NCBI GenBank assembly: GCA_019775845.1
Contig: JADQAV010000042.1
Location: 62,442 to 126,441, forward strand
Source: Myrmaecium sp. VS I D KN 1
Lineage: Eukaryota > Ascomycota > Dothideomycetes > Valsariales > Valsariaceae
Direction: 5' to 3'
Length of the DNA stretch: 64,000 bases
Shown: positions 47,944 to 59,123 of the stretch, in pieces
Position numbering within the stretch: position 1 is the first letter of the stretch
Layout of the letters: the number at the start of each line of letters is the position of its first letter
Position numbers and translations under genes: made by a program
Notes under the pieces: generated by a model
What the model saw: the letters and a program-made list of their open reading frames with translations, nothing else
What the model was told of the DNA's origin: nothing
The model's database searches: none

Positions 47944-48037
47944 GTCAATATATATCTATATATATATCAATATATATCAATATATATCAATATATATCAA
48001 TATATATCAATATATATCAATATATATCAATATATAT
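47908..48037. repeat. (TA)n array grading into a TATATATCAA minisatellite
   Basis: A TA run (about 47908-47947) passes into degenerate units and then seven perfect tandem decamers TATATATCAA (47961-48030), followed by a partial unit. The decamer is likely a derivative of the TA run. Confidence 0.9.
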
Positions 48038-49108
48038 GTGTGATTTATCGGTATTCTTCAGGAAGACCGTATCTCACGTATACATCCTTCAACATCTGGG
48101 ATTTATGAACCGATCAGATCGACCCATCGCTTTTTGCGTGCTCCTCGCCCTGTCCGGTATATATTCTGTCTATTGGAAAAGGTACGTCCTGGGTAAAGTT
48201 GGCGACTATCGACAAGTACCATTCTGATATGTTGCAGTCACTACGAAGCAGCCAAAACGAGTATGTTGCTGCCATAGAGGCAAGAACCTACGGCACGTAT
48301 GGCGTCTGGCAATTAGTGACCAGCACCGTCCTAACAGAAACTGGCTGAACCGTTCAGTTGAATATGGGTAGAGATCCGTTCACCCACGACTTGATGTCTC
48401 AGAACCGTTTCGAGGCATGCAAGAAGCCATTGAACCACGACGGTCCCCACGGGGTCTGCCGTCCCAACATCTAAATATCTCTCCGCGGAGCTACGACAGT
48501 AGTTCTCGGAAATAGCATAGCATAGCAAGAGAACCTTCCGGGTCGCACCCCCAACCCCTACTATTGCCGGGAAGGCCTCACCCAGGCCAATGGAAAAGCC
48601 CCCCGGTCGAGAGAGACAGAGCAAGATCTTCGACTGCACACATGGCAGTGTGCCGGCGCGTACATATCCATCCAACGTGCCCGAGGCGACTGCCTTGAAC
48701 CTATCCTTGGCAAACGCACACCACGATCACCATTCCCAGAACTGTTCACCCCCCATGTCAGTCACGTCTGCCGTTTCTTTCACCTGGCTGTGCCCACGCA
48801 TGAATATGTGGCATGGATATCGTCCAAACACAGGTTCCCCTCCGCCCTACCGGGAACCTGGGCAGAAAAGAAAAAAGAAACGGTCGGCTCCCTCGCGAAC
48901 CGCTCACGTACAATATCATGGTTCGGGTTCGGTTTTGGACTGTGTGCACCCCTGAAACAAGTCGATGCCAAGCTCAACCCTCGTTCCCACCACCAGCGCC
49001 AGCTAAACTTGAACGTCTCGCCGCCCCACTCCGTGCGCAAGGGGAAACCCACAGATATAACAAAAAAAAAAGATGAGAACAGCTATGGGATAGACATTCC
49101 GCAACTGC

Positions 49109-49180
49109 TGGACTTGCCCGGAATCGAACCGGGGACCTCTTCCATGCTAAGGAAGCATTATACCACTAAACCACAAGCCC
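49109..49180 (-). tRNA. tRNA-Ala (anticodon AGC)
   Basis: Read from 49180 down to 49109: acceptor arm GGGCTTG pairs with CAAGTCC (one G-U), D-arm region GGTTTAGTGGTATAAT, anticodon stem CTTCC/GGAAG around loop TTAGCAT (anticodon AGC), and T-arm CCCGG-TTCGAAT-CCGGG, with discriminator A. There is no intron and no encoded CCA. GCU/GCC alanine codons are its targets after A34 modification. A T-rich run (T8 on the minus strand, 49061-49069 as A on the plus strand) about 40 nt downstream could serve as the Pol III terminator. Confidence 0.95.
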
Positions 49181-50603
49181 ATATGTGAGGAGGATCGAAT
49201 GCGTCGTGAGATGGACACTTCGATGGAGGTATGTTAGTCAGAGAGGTTTATAAAGTGACAACAAGCGGTACCGTGGATGAAGCAGGAGGTATCCATATGA
49301 GTGATAAACGCAGAAAGGGGTATCAATAAGAGAAAGTCTTGACGACTTCGTTGAGAGAGTCCTTTGTCTGATAGTTAAACGTGAGTTAGCAGCTCGATGC
49401 CGTCCTGTTCCTCCCCGTCCATTCGCGTCTTCCCACCCTGAGAGACCCGACAGATCGATCCTCTGAGGGCCACGGAGAATCTCCGCGGAACGAAAGGGTG
49501 GTGCATGCACCGTGCGAGAAGAGCGAGTGCCCCGACCAATCTAGCCATCTGTGTGTGGAACGGGTACCCGCTAGGTAGGGGCACGTAACGTACAGCATGA
49601 ACGGTGACAGCCAATGGGAAGAAAGTCGTCGGTACTGTATGGCGGCGACTAGAGGGAGAATAGTGTGGATAGTCCCGTTGACATGAACTTTTCCGCCAAC
49701 CACGCTCGGTATAGAGAACCAGGTGTGTTAGGCCGGGCTAGCACACCATGGCATCCACTAGTATTCGTTGAGCCTCGCGCGTGATGCAAATTCATGGAGA
49801 GAGGGCTTCTAGTCTCCTTTCCAATGTGCAGTACTTTCTGGCGTGATTGTAGGGCATGTGTGAAATACCTAGGCTCGCTTGCTCCGTCGATTCGGATGAT
49901 AGCTAGTATTCGACCGAGTTTCTATAACGCGGATCGCGTGTGTGCGTGCGCGGCATGGTTCTGAGGGACTGGAAGAAGCGGCGATGGTCGGGATGGAAGA
50001 AGGGGGTGTGGCAGCCAGGTCTGTATCCGCACCGGGCGGTACCGTGCAGAGAGAGTATGCTCGATGATGAGAAGGAGGAGGAGGATTGCAATCCAAAACA
50101 TTCCATTCTCCAGGCTAGTTGGTTCTTTCCTAGCCCGGCCGGGGATCCTCGCCCGCTTTTTCCTTCCTGTGCGGTCCCTTCTCCATCCGTCTCCATTGTC
50201 GCTCTCTGCCTGGCAGTCCGCGGCTCCGCCCGCTCTCGTTATCGCTGGCTGCATGCACTCTGGCTGACCACGACGACAACGGACGGAGTGCTGCGTCTAC
50301 CGTAAAGAACCTCCTACTTCTTTTTTCTTCTGATTGTTGTACGCACAATGCCCCTCTCCGTGCTCGAGTGGACGGAACGCGTCTGCTCCTTTCCATCTCG
50401 CTTCCCGACCCGAGGAAAGTCTTGCCTTGTACACACACAGCACTCAGGCTGTGCTCTCTCCCCCCTCCACGACGCTGACTCCTTGTGCGCCCCAACCGCC
50501 CCCATTCCCATCTCGCTTGCAGGCACAGGAGCCGTGACCATGGCATGGCTGGACTGGGAGGGTGTCGTCCGTGACTGATTCGCCGCGCCGTCCAAGCGGG
50601 ACG

Positions 50604-50628
50604 CCCCCCCCCCCCCCCCCCCCCCCCC
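50604..50628. repeat. Poly-C homopolymer, 25 nt
   Basis: An uninterrupted run of 25 C. It is the longest homopolymer in the window; its length may be uncertain in the assembly. Confidence 0.9.
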
Positions 50629-52931
50629 GTCAGTCGTTGAAACGCCCAGCGTCAGCAGAAATGATGGGAGCGGACGGGAACGCTCCCCGTTGGAAGAGTT
50701 GGAGAGGGGGAGAGATTGGGTACCCTGGCACTGGACACGACTGGGGGAAGGGAAGGGGGGGATTTGGGGGATGAGCTTGGACCCGCGGCCTGTCTCTCGG
50801 TGCTGCTGGACGGCGGCACCGCTGCTGTTGTATCCACCTTTGGTGCTTCGACTCGCGTTCGCTCCTCGCTGTCGGTTGGACCCCGACGAGACCTCCTCCT
50901 GGTAAACTCACCCAAGGGCAGAGTGGCAGGTCGCTCCCGATGGAGTGCCGCCGACAGGATAGATGCACCCGACATCCTATCCTGCTGCCCACGAAGCAAG
51001 CCTCCATCGCTGTGCTCGTCCGCATCCACCTGCTCCGGAGAGAGCACCCGCGTGCATGAAGAAGCTGCTGAAGAAGATGAAGCGCGATAACCGCAAGATT
51101 TGCTTTGCGCTCAGGCTGTCTATCCGGGTACTAATCATATCAAAAAGCGCACGTCCGTCCGTCCCTTTTCCCGTGAGACGGAAGCTGCCAGTATGGTGCC
51201 CGCCCTCCGCGGGCTCTTGAAGGGGGACCGGTCGCGGAAGATCCCTCTCAACCTCCAGGCTCTCTCCCTCTCTCTTTCTCGCGCGCACGGGGCTCCCGTG
51301 CACATTGCCGCTTAATATCCGGGGGCTGGACAAGTAGCTAGCAGTCAGGCAGCTAGCCAGCCAGCCAGCTAGCCAGCTAGCGGGCCACTATGTATAGTAT
51401 CTCTCCATATGTACATATCCGTTTGTACATGCTTTTCAGCGAAGCTCCTGGATGCACATCGTCTTCACTACTTGTGCCAAAGGGAGGTGGGCACCACTTC
51501 TCCCTACTCGACTCGGTGCGGCCGCGGCTGCTGCCATCGCGTCTCATAATCTCCCAAGGGATGGAGGGATGTCGCTTGAGCGGTGCGGCTACATCTCACA
51601 ATCACTTTGCCGGAGCTTATCCTTCATGCGGGAGCGGCAGGCACACAGAGACGACGGCTCGGATACAGGAGACGCCTCCACGCAACGATCATCCCACTCC
51701 CGCAGCACCTCCCACAGCCAAGATGAGACAGGCGGACGGAGGCCGTGCCGCTTGCTGAGTGGCTGTGAAAGCGAGAGGGACAAGGGAGCGAGGGACGAAT
51801 GGTGGAGTGGCCGGAGCGGTTTAGCGATGGATCGTGGATGGCCGCGCAAGGGTGGGAGGGTGGAAGGGTAATAATTGGCGGCGGCGGTGGTGATGCTGGT
51901 GGTGGTGCTGGTGGTGTGGTTGCCGGGTGGGCTGGGCGGGCTTGTGCGTTCAGGTTCGGCCGGGCTTGCTGGTCTTGGTCAAGGGCGGGTCTGGTGGGGC
52001 GCCAGTGGGCTCAAGCGGCCCGCAGTGTCGGGTCGGTCGCTAGCCCTCGAACCAGCGCCAGAACAGTTTAGCCGGCCGGGTCTTCTCCTCACAGAAATGG
52101 GGGGAGGGGGAAGATGGGCGCGAGCTTGGACGGGCTTCGGATGGGATGGGATGGGATGGGCCTGGTCCGGGCTTGAACGGGGCTTGAGGTCGACAGGCTC
52201 GGACAGGCTTGGGCAGGCAGGCAAGCTCGGGCGAGCTGGGGCGGCGACCTCCTTCCCTCCCATTCCTCCCATTCCTCCTCCCATTCATCTCCCCTTCTAC
52301 CTGTCTCTCCCCGTCCTCCTCTCCAACCCTCTCACGCTCCCTTCACACGAACGATTCTTGTGTGTCCATCGTCGAGGACACGCGCCGGCCTGTTAGAACT
52401 GCTTGTGTTCCGCAGTTCCAGCCTGGCTATATCACTATCTTCCCTCCAAACCACAGCCTTCTACTGCGCCCGAGACCGACCACCTGCCGTGCCTCGCCAG
52501 TGCGGATCACCGTCCCGTCCCCGTGCGACCGTCCCGTCCGAACCATCTCTTCCATCCCGCTCGCTCAATCGCTCCCACCTCGACCTCACCTCGCTCGACG
52601 CTCCTGGCAATCGTCTGTCCTGACATCGCGAAGACACTCTTCCGTTCGTTGCTTTGATATCCTTATGGTACGTCCCGCGGCTTCCTCTTGACTGCCCGCT
52701 GCTGGTTCGCTGTTGTGGTCCCTCGTCGGGTCCGTCAGCGCCAACTTTAAACCGACTCCCCGTCAAATCACGCTCCACGCCGACCCCATGGGACTGCCAA
52801 CCGTCCCAACTCCAAAGACACGGCGCCCCCCTTCCCACTTTTCGTCTCTCCCGTCCAGGCCTGTCCCTCCATCTGTTTCTTTGTTGTGCACTCGCTCTCT
52901 CCTCCTTCTCTGGACGTCGTTCGGTTATTAG

Positions 52932-52960
52932 ATGACATGACCCGCGATCGCAGGGGCTAA
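52932..52960 (+). promoter_or_regulatory. Two overlapping upstream ORFs in the veA leader
   Basis: A 3-codon uORF (ATG ACA TGA, 52932-52940) overlaps an 8-codon uORF (ATG at 52937, TAA at 52958-52960), both ending 56 or more bp before the veA ATG. They would affect translation only if present in the mature leader, which the sequence alone does not show. Confidence 0.45.
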
Positions 52961-53016
52961 TCGAACGTATCGCAGACCCTTCGTTGAAACTAAGTCCAGC
53001 AGATCGAGTATACGCC

Positions 53017-54880
53017 ATGGCTACCATCATTTCCGTGCCGAACGAGACGACGAGCTCGTCGTCCAGGATGAGCAAGGAGGGCAAGAAGATCACCTACAGC
53101 ATGAAGGTGATCCAACAGCCAGAGCGCGCAAGAGCCTGTGGCTCTGGAGCCAAGTGTATGTGCCTCATCCTCGATCGTCGTTTGCTCTCGCTCATCCGTC
53201 ACAGCCTCTGCCGACCGTCGTCCGGTCGACCCGCCTCCAATTGTCGAACTCCGTGTCTTCGAGGGCGAAGGCAATAACCTCAATGAGATCACCTTCTCTT
53301 ACAACGCAAACTTCTTCCTCTTCGCTACCCTGGAGAATGCTCGAACTATCGCGCAGGGCCGTGTCGCGCCTGCCCCCACTAGCTTTCCCGTCCTGACTGG
53401 AACTCCCGTTGCCGGCATGGCTTATTTGGACCGTCCGTCGCCAGCCGGTTATTTCATTTTCCCGGACCTTTCCGTTCGACACGAAGGAAAGTACAGGTTG
53501 AGCTTTGCTCTGTACGAGGAGTTGAAGGAACAGAAAGATATGGATCCCGAGGATGCCGCCCGTGTGGATATGCACAATCGCCTGAACATGGAGGCCCAGC
53601 ACGTTTCTCACCGGTTGGAAGTCAAGTCGTCGCCGTTCACCGTCTTCAGTGCGAAGAAGTTCCCCGGTCTGACTGAAAGCACTGCCTTGAGCCGGATGGT
53701 TGCTGAGCAAGGTTGCCGCGTTCGCATTCGCCGTGATGTCCGCATGAGGAGGCGCGACACGAAGTCCACCAAGGAATGGGACGAGTATGAGGAGGAGGCT
53801 GCTTATGAACGTGCCCAGAGGACCGCTACTCCGGATGCGTATGGCCTCCAGACTGCTGGAACTCCCCAGGCGATCATGGACCCCACCGACCGCCCGAGAT
53901 CCGTCAGTAATGCCAGCAACACTTCTTATGTTGCTGCTCCCCCGCGCCGTCCCTCAGTCCACGAAATGGCGCAGGGCTACCAGCAGAACTATCCTCCGCA
54001 TATGGCCAGCCAGCCGCAGCAGAACAGCTATTCGCAGATGCCGTACGGGTCCAGTCAAAGCCACCAATACTCGAATACGTACCCTCCTCCACCTCAACCT
54101 CAGGCTATGATGCCACCGCCACAGGCGCCTTATCAACCACCTCACCATGGAGGATACCAGTCGCAACCTAGCATGTCGATGCCTCAGTATCACAACGCCT
54201 ACATGTCGAACCAAACCTATCAGCAGCCTCAGTATGACCAACCTACACACATCAGACCCGAGAGCCAAGACTATGCCAATGCTCCCGCCGATTACCGACG
54301 GCCGTCGATTCCTCAGCCTCAGACTCCGCAGTATGCTTCCACGAGTTCGATGATGGCTCCTGGTCCCTATTGCACACTGGACAACTACAGCAGATCTAAC
54401 TCAATCGCTCAACCGCCTCCACCCCTGCAGCCTCCTCGTCCCAGCATTTCTACCGCCTCTTCCACAACAAGTGGTTCCACTCACATGACCAACGGCCACT
54501 CCTTGGCGCCCTTGAAGACCCTTCAGCCACCGATGCAGAGTGACAAGATCGAGCCATCTTCACCGTCCTACCCTATGCCGACTCCCATGTCAGCATCTTC
54601 GGAGAGCCTCCACAGCAATTACATCGATGCCTCGCGGGCCGCGCCTTCTAAGTATTCTCAGCCTACGCCTAGCACTTCCAAGCGATCATACGCCTCCTCT
54701 TTCGACACGAAGCATCTCGATCAGCCTTTGAGACAAGGCGCCAGACCTCCTGCCACGCGCATTGCTGAAGACTACGGGTTGGATGAGGAAGACCAAGAGT
54801 TCCTTGATGAGCGTGCGATGAGTTACAGGAGGGCGGATGGCACCCACCGTAGCCGGCGAGTTCCTCTCCCTGGTCAATGA
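53017..54880 (+). CDS. veA: Velvet regulator VeA
   Basis: Exons 53017-53155 and 53205-54880 give 604 aa. The velvet domain starts after [12 protein letters not shown] with [20 protein letters not shown] and [20 protein letters not shown], then [40 protein letters not shown] and [20 protein letters not shown], ending near [19 protein letters not shown] (about residue 235). The basic N-terminal stretch fits a bipartite nuclear localization signal. The C-terminal two thirds are Pro/Gln/Tyr/Ser-rich with a PEST-like [17 protein letters not shown] segment and end [10 protein letters not shown]. VeA joins VelB and LaeA to couple light, sexual development and secondary metabolism. VosA, VelB and VelC are less likely because the domain is continuous, N-terminal and followed by this long tail. 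Confidence 0.96.
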
Positions 54881-56669
54881 CTCGTGCCGCCGTTCTCCGC
54901 GGATGCAACAGCAAATGCTCCTTGGCAGCTGTTCGTTGAGCCTGCTCTCATCGCATGATTTCTATACCCGGAGACTCGGAATCCCTTTCGATTGACGACC
55001 TGAGGGGACAAGGCTCCGTTTCTCCCATTGCGCGCGTTTTGATCTACCGTCTTCTCTTTTGTTAATATTCGCGATTCTGTACGTCTTTTCGCGGGCGTTT
55101 GGGCAATCACTTTGAAGCGGGACATCACTCCATACATTGGGAATTACTATGCTCAGGCACTGGAATGTCCTTCTTCCTTTCTTTCGGCTCTTCTCAGCGC
55201 GCTCTAGAACGACGGATGTCACGGCTTCGCAAAATCCGTACATTCTTATACAGCAGCATCGGCGCAGCGGGCCCATTTCGGCTACTTCTCTCCCTCATAC
55301 GTTCTTCTCTTCTGATTTTCCCTAGCTGTATTCTCTCAGGATGGACTGGATACGGGTGACCCGGGGCAACGGAGGAATTGGTTTATTTAACTTCGTCGAT
55401 CTAACGAGCCTCTAGCGCTCCAGATATTTATACATTGGAAGACCTCCATTTTCTTTCTCGCTGCTTCGCAGATGTCCACTTTTTATCGCATTTTTTTGAT
55501 CTATCTTTGCCTTCTCTACATGCGGAATCTGTTGGAACGTGTATCAAATCAATTCGAAGAAAGGGCTCTATGTGGTCACCATGCATCGAGAAACATTCAT
55601 GTTGGGACTTTGGTGCTTGCCATTATTGATTCAAGAGAAACAAACGATTTTGACCATTTCACTTCTTCTGATTCCTCGGTTTCACGTGTTGTCTCGTGTC
55701 GTGCGAATGCGTCGTGTGTAGTAATCTACACTCACCTCCTAGGGTGTTTCCCACGATCCCCCTCGTCTGGTCCTGGAGTTGAACGAGAAAATGGTCGATA
55801 CCTAGGCTATGATGCTCAGTATTGCCTTCTGGCTCTGGATCCGCAATGTCTTTCTTTATCTTTGTTTACCTTTTGGGTTGGGTTGGGATAGGGGGGAAGG
55901 GGGATGTTCTTTGTTCGCCTTCTCTTTGGTCATGGCGCTGTTGTGGCTTGCGGCTGTTTGCGGAGGTGATTTAGATGCCGAGGTATCTACGGACTAATGT
56001 AGGATGTACATACTCGTTATTATGTATACTGTATGCAGCGACGTTTGCATAGAATATACATTAGTCGCTATCAGTATGTAGGTACAGAGCATACAGAATC
56101 CTCTTACCTTAAACGCCTAGCTGCTTCGTTGAGCGAGCGCCTTGTTGGACCTGGATCGATGTCGTAGCGGGCCGTTATTGGTGGGGTACGTCGTCGTGCA
56201 GCTCCGGTCGTTTACCAACAGACGTCCGCGCCCAACAACAACGAACCCCGTCTCTCTCTCTTTCTCTCTCTTTCACCCTCTTCCTCTTTCTCTCTCCACC
56301 ACGGCGTGCCGTTGGACCGGGTCGCTTTGTTTGTGCATTATTGCAACCCTCCGCTATTATTCCCTCGCGTCCGTCCTTCACGCAGCACATACCACTTGCG
56401 CGACACGGTCGTCACCAGTCACCACTTGACTGTCACAACTTCTCCACCGACTGCGTTGTCACCCAGCACCACGCTCTCCACACTCGCCCTTCCAGACAAG
56501 ACCTTGCAACGCACGCACGCACGCCCTTCTCCACAGCATGCGCTGAGTTACTCGAGTGCGATTCCAGTACAAATAAGGAAATAGTCATAGCGCCAGTTGA
56601 CGGCGCGTCGGTGGTTACCCAGGCCACCTCAATACTCCTTGAGGTATCCTACTCGACCAGGACCTCAGA
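54881..56669. other. Intergenic: veA 3' flank and next gene 5' region
   Basis: 1.8 kb. T-rich DNA follows veA (about 55380-55560). CT-rich runs near 56248-56300 lie in the presumed promoter of the next gene. No supportable gene. Confidence 0.5.
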
Positions 56670-59123
56670 ATGGCTCCACGTGAGCTTCCCAAGCGTCGAA
56701 CGCCTCGAAATAGTCAAGGCACTGAGCGCACCATCATGACCGGCGGTCAGGAAGAGGAGCAGCACGTTGAAATCTCTCGAAAAAGGACCCACGATCAGAA
56801 TGACGAGGCGGAGGAGCCCGAACAACAGGCCGGATTGCCGACACCTCCTTCCAAGCGCCGCAGGTCCTCCAAAGGCCATTGGCCTGTTGCGACGGAGTTC
56901 CCACTCCAGAACAAGCAAGATACCGGTGACAACGAAGAGCAAGAAGCGAACGACCCTTCCGGTCGCAGTTCCTCTCAGGCGGGCCGTTCGTCCAGATTTC
57001 AGGAGGGTAGCATGAATGACAAGCCGAGCCAGAAACCGCCCAGCCTGTTCACGCGTGTGTTCCACTCCAATGCATTGAACAAGAGCCTTGCGACCGAGAA
57101 TCTGGTCGAGGATTATCAGAGAGAGAATGCGACGCCCACCACTGCATATGCGAACCAGTCGATCTTGTCCCTCTCGAGCAACGCTGCCAACAATGGCAGT
57201 CCGACAAAGTCCAACAACGGCTCGCGCCTCGGTCGCACTTTTGCTTCGCTCAAGCCGTCGAGCATCTGGAGTAAGATGTATAAGAATTGGAAGGAGGCTG
57301 AAGAAGAGGCGATCAGACGCCATAACCAGACTTGCCACGGGCAAGACACGCGCGCACGCGCTGAAGCTACGTATGCTGCCATGAAGGCCTCCGGTCAGCT
57401 GGGCGGACTGGGAAGCAAGGCTGCAACTCATCAGACCGGGCTCGCCAATGGTTATACGCCTACAGACGGCGCCGGCCATAATCATTTCCGTGATTCGGGA
57501 ATCGGCATGGTCGAGTCGGCATCTTCTACGGCTTGCAACCACGAGAAGGATGCCCATCCCGATCAAGGGGAGGAGGAGCAGAAGAGACCTCGGCTCGCGT
57601 CACGCAGATCATTGTTTAGCTTTCATAGGCCGTCCTTCCAGAACCTGAAGAAGATCAAGTCTTCTTCGCAGCTCAGCCTCAATAGCCTGAACCCAATGGC
57701 GTGGGTCTCGTCGCCTTCATTGAATCCACTGGGCCAGGACAAAGATAAGTCCAACTTAGCAAGTCCTGGTGAAGGCTCCGCTCTACGTAACAACCAGTCC
57801 AAGAGAGACCTGAGAAAGCAGAACAAGATCGCCAATACAATCTCCGCGCTCGAGGAAAAGCTGGAGGTGGCGCGTCATGAACTCGCCGAGGCCGTGGACA
57901 AGGCGGGTGTCTCTGATATGTCGAGCCCGGCCGGACCGTCCTCTGTTCGGAGAAGAGCATCCGAGCTATTTCGTAGTCGGGACAGGAAGAGCGGCATCAA
58001 TGGCTCACGGCCTCGACATATGATGTCCGGCGGTGTGGGCACTATGCCTACTCTTCCCAGTGAGCGGCTGCTCGTCAAGGAGCCGTGGAATGAGAAGGAA
58101 AATGGCTCGTTAACGTTAGACACGCCCAGTGTTTCTCCTTGTAAGAGGTGGGATGAGAACGAGAAGGAGAACGCCACCGTGGACGCGATGAACAAGGGCA
58201 CTAAAGCTGTGTCTGACATCCATAAGAGAGCGGCGCTAAACAGGGCGACTTCCACTGTTGGTTCATTGCCTAAAGATGGTAATCAGGATGATGGCCAGAA
58301 AATGACTCGAGGTCCCTTGGACACTTCCAGTACGGCCAAGAATAAGCGTAAGAGCGCTGACCAGGATGACCTGAGATTTCAGGGTGAATCGGCGTCAGAT
58401 TATGATCACGATGATGCGGCGTGGGATGGAACGCAGAAGTCGTCATCTAAGAGAAGGAGAGTTGGAAGAGGCATCCTGAACGGGGCGAAGGAGAACAGGG
58501 CCGAGCAAGACCATGTCGAAGGCGGCGCGAACATTTCGAGTTTAAGTCAAACCAAATCTTCGCTCTCAAAAGCGCCAGCTCCGCGTATGGATGCGCAGCG
58601 TAAGGGGAGGGAACACGAGGAAGTCGAGGACGAGGATCCGTTCATCCTCGCCGCCGAAGAAACCATGACCACGTTCACCTCAACCACCCACGTCGCCCTC
58701 AACGACGAGCCTTCCCGCCCCACCGCTACCGCTACCCCAGCCCATCCGATCAACGTCAACCGGCCCCTGAAGGCGCGCTTCCTCTCCCCTCCACAAGGTT
58801 CCATGATGACCTCCTCCCCGGCCGCGGAAGGCACCCCGCTCGTCCAGCGCGAGTCCTCCGCTCCGTACTCCTCGCCCTCGCGCTCGCGCTCGGGCAGCCC
58901 GAACAAGAGGTACCACGCTTTTGTTGATGAGGAGGTGCAGACGGCGGTTCCTGGCGAGGGGGAGGTTCCGGCTAAGCAGGCTGGCAGGTATGCTGGTCGT
59001 GCCAGCTTCGAGAACGCTTTGCCGGTGTTGAGGGAGGAGGGCAGTCTGGGAAAGGGACTTGTGGGCGTGAGGGGACGGCGGGTGAAGGGGGATGAGTTTG
59101 AGTGGCCGGCGGATGTGTTTTAG
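56670..59123 (+). CDS. Hypothetical disordered nuclear-type protein
   Basis: A single uninterrupted frame of 817 aa from an ATG in good context (CAGAATGGCT). I do not recognise a named family. It is rich in Ser, Lys, Arg, Glu and Asn, with several basic clusters that could be nuclear localization signals (PSKRRRSS about residue 60, KSSSKRRRVGRG about 590). A short helical block LKPSSIWSKMYKNWKEAEEE sits near residue 200, and a heptad-like segment (KRDLRKQNKIANTISALEEK then LEVARHELAEAVDKAG) near 370-410 suggests a coiled coil. The C-terminus holds KRYHAFVDEE and ends DEFEWPADVF, which looks like a conserved terminal motif. Coding is supported by consistent GC-ending codons. A chromatin or RNA-binding role is a guess. 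Confidence 0.8.
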   Translation: MAPRELPKRRTPRNSQGTERTIMTGGQEEEQHVEISRKRTHDQNDEAEEPEQQAGLPTPPSKRRRSSKGHWPVATEFPLQNKQDTGDNEEQEANDPSGRSSSQAGRSSRFQEGSMNDKPSQKPPSLFTRVFHSNALNKSLATENLVEDYQRENATPTTAYANQSILSLSSNAANNGSPTKSNNGSRLGRTFASLKPSSIWSKMYKNWKEAEEEAIRRHNQTCHGQDTRARAEATYAAMKASGQLGGLGSKAATHQTGLANGYTPTDGAGHNHFRDSGIGMVESASSTACNHEKDAHPDQGEEEQKRPRLASRRSLFSFHRPSFQNLKKIKSSSQLSLNSLNPMAWVSSPSLNPLGQDKDKSNLASPGEGSALRNNQSKRDLRKQNKIANTISALEEKLEVARHELAEAVDKAGVSDMSSPAGPSSVRRRASELFRSRDRKSGINGSRPRHMMSGGVGTMPTLPSERLLVKEPWNEKENGSLTLDTPSVSPCKRWDENEKENATVDAMNKGTKAVSDIHKRAALNRATSTVGSLPKDGNQDDGQKMTRGPLDTSSTAKNKRKSADQDDLRFQGESASDYDHDDAAWDGTQKSSSKRRRVGRGILNGAKENRAEQDHVEGGANISSLSQTKSSLSKAPAPRMDAQRKGREHEEVEDEDPFILAAEETMTTFTSTTHVALNDEPSRPTATATPAHPINVNRPLKARFLSPPQGSMMTSSPAAEGTPLVQRESSAPYSSPSRSRSGSPNKRYHAFVDEEVQTAVPGEGEVPAKQAGRYAGRASFENALPVLREEGSLGKGLVGVRGRRVKGDEFEWPADVF

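Larger units (their letters stand above)
46826..49108. other. Repeat-bearing intergenic region
   Basis: 2.3 kb between trs130 and the tRNA. It holds a MITE (47089-47311), a GTACA-type short repeat (about 47314-47345), a (TA)n array (about 47908-47947) and a decamer minisatellite (47961-48030). The rest has no supportable gene. Confidence 0.6.
49181..53016. other. 3.8-kb region upstream of veA
   Basis: No protein gene is supportable. It contains a homopolymer of 25 C (50604-50628), CAGCTAGC-type repeats near 51340-51380, GGGAT repeats near 52139-52158 and long pyrimidine-rich stretches from about 52240 to 52660 that look like a leader region. The last 360 bp hold short upstream ORFs described separately. 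Much of it is probably promoter and 5' leader of veA. Confidence 0.55.

Noticed and set aside
47961-48030. Regular repeats as a possible CRISPR array
   Set aside because: The units are 10-bp direct tandems without spacers, in a fungal nuclear genome; this is a minisatellite.
52984-53277. Unspliced veA N-terminal frame
   Set aside because: It reads through the 49-bp intron and ends early; splicing 53156-53204 restores the velvet motif [15 protein letters not shown].
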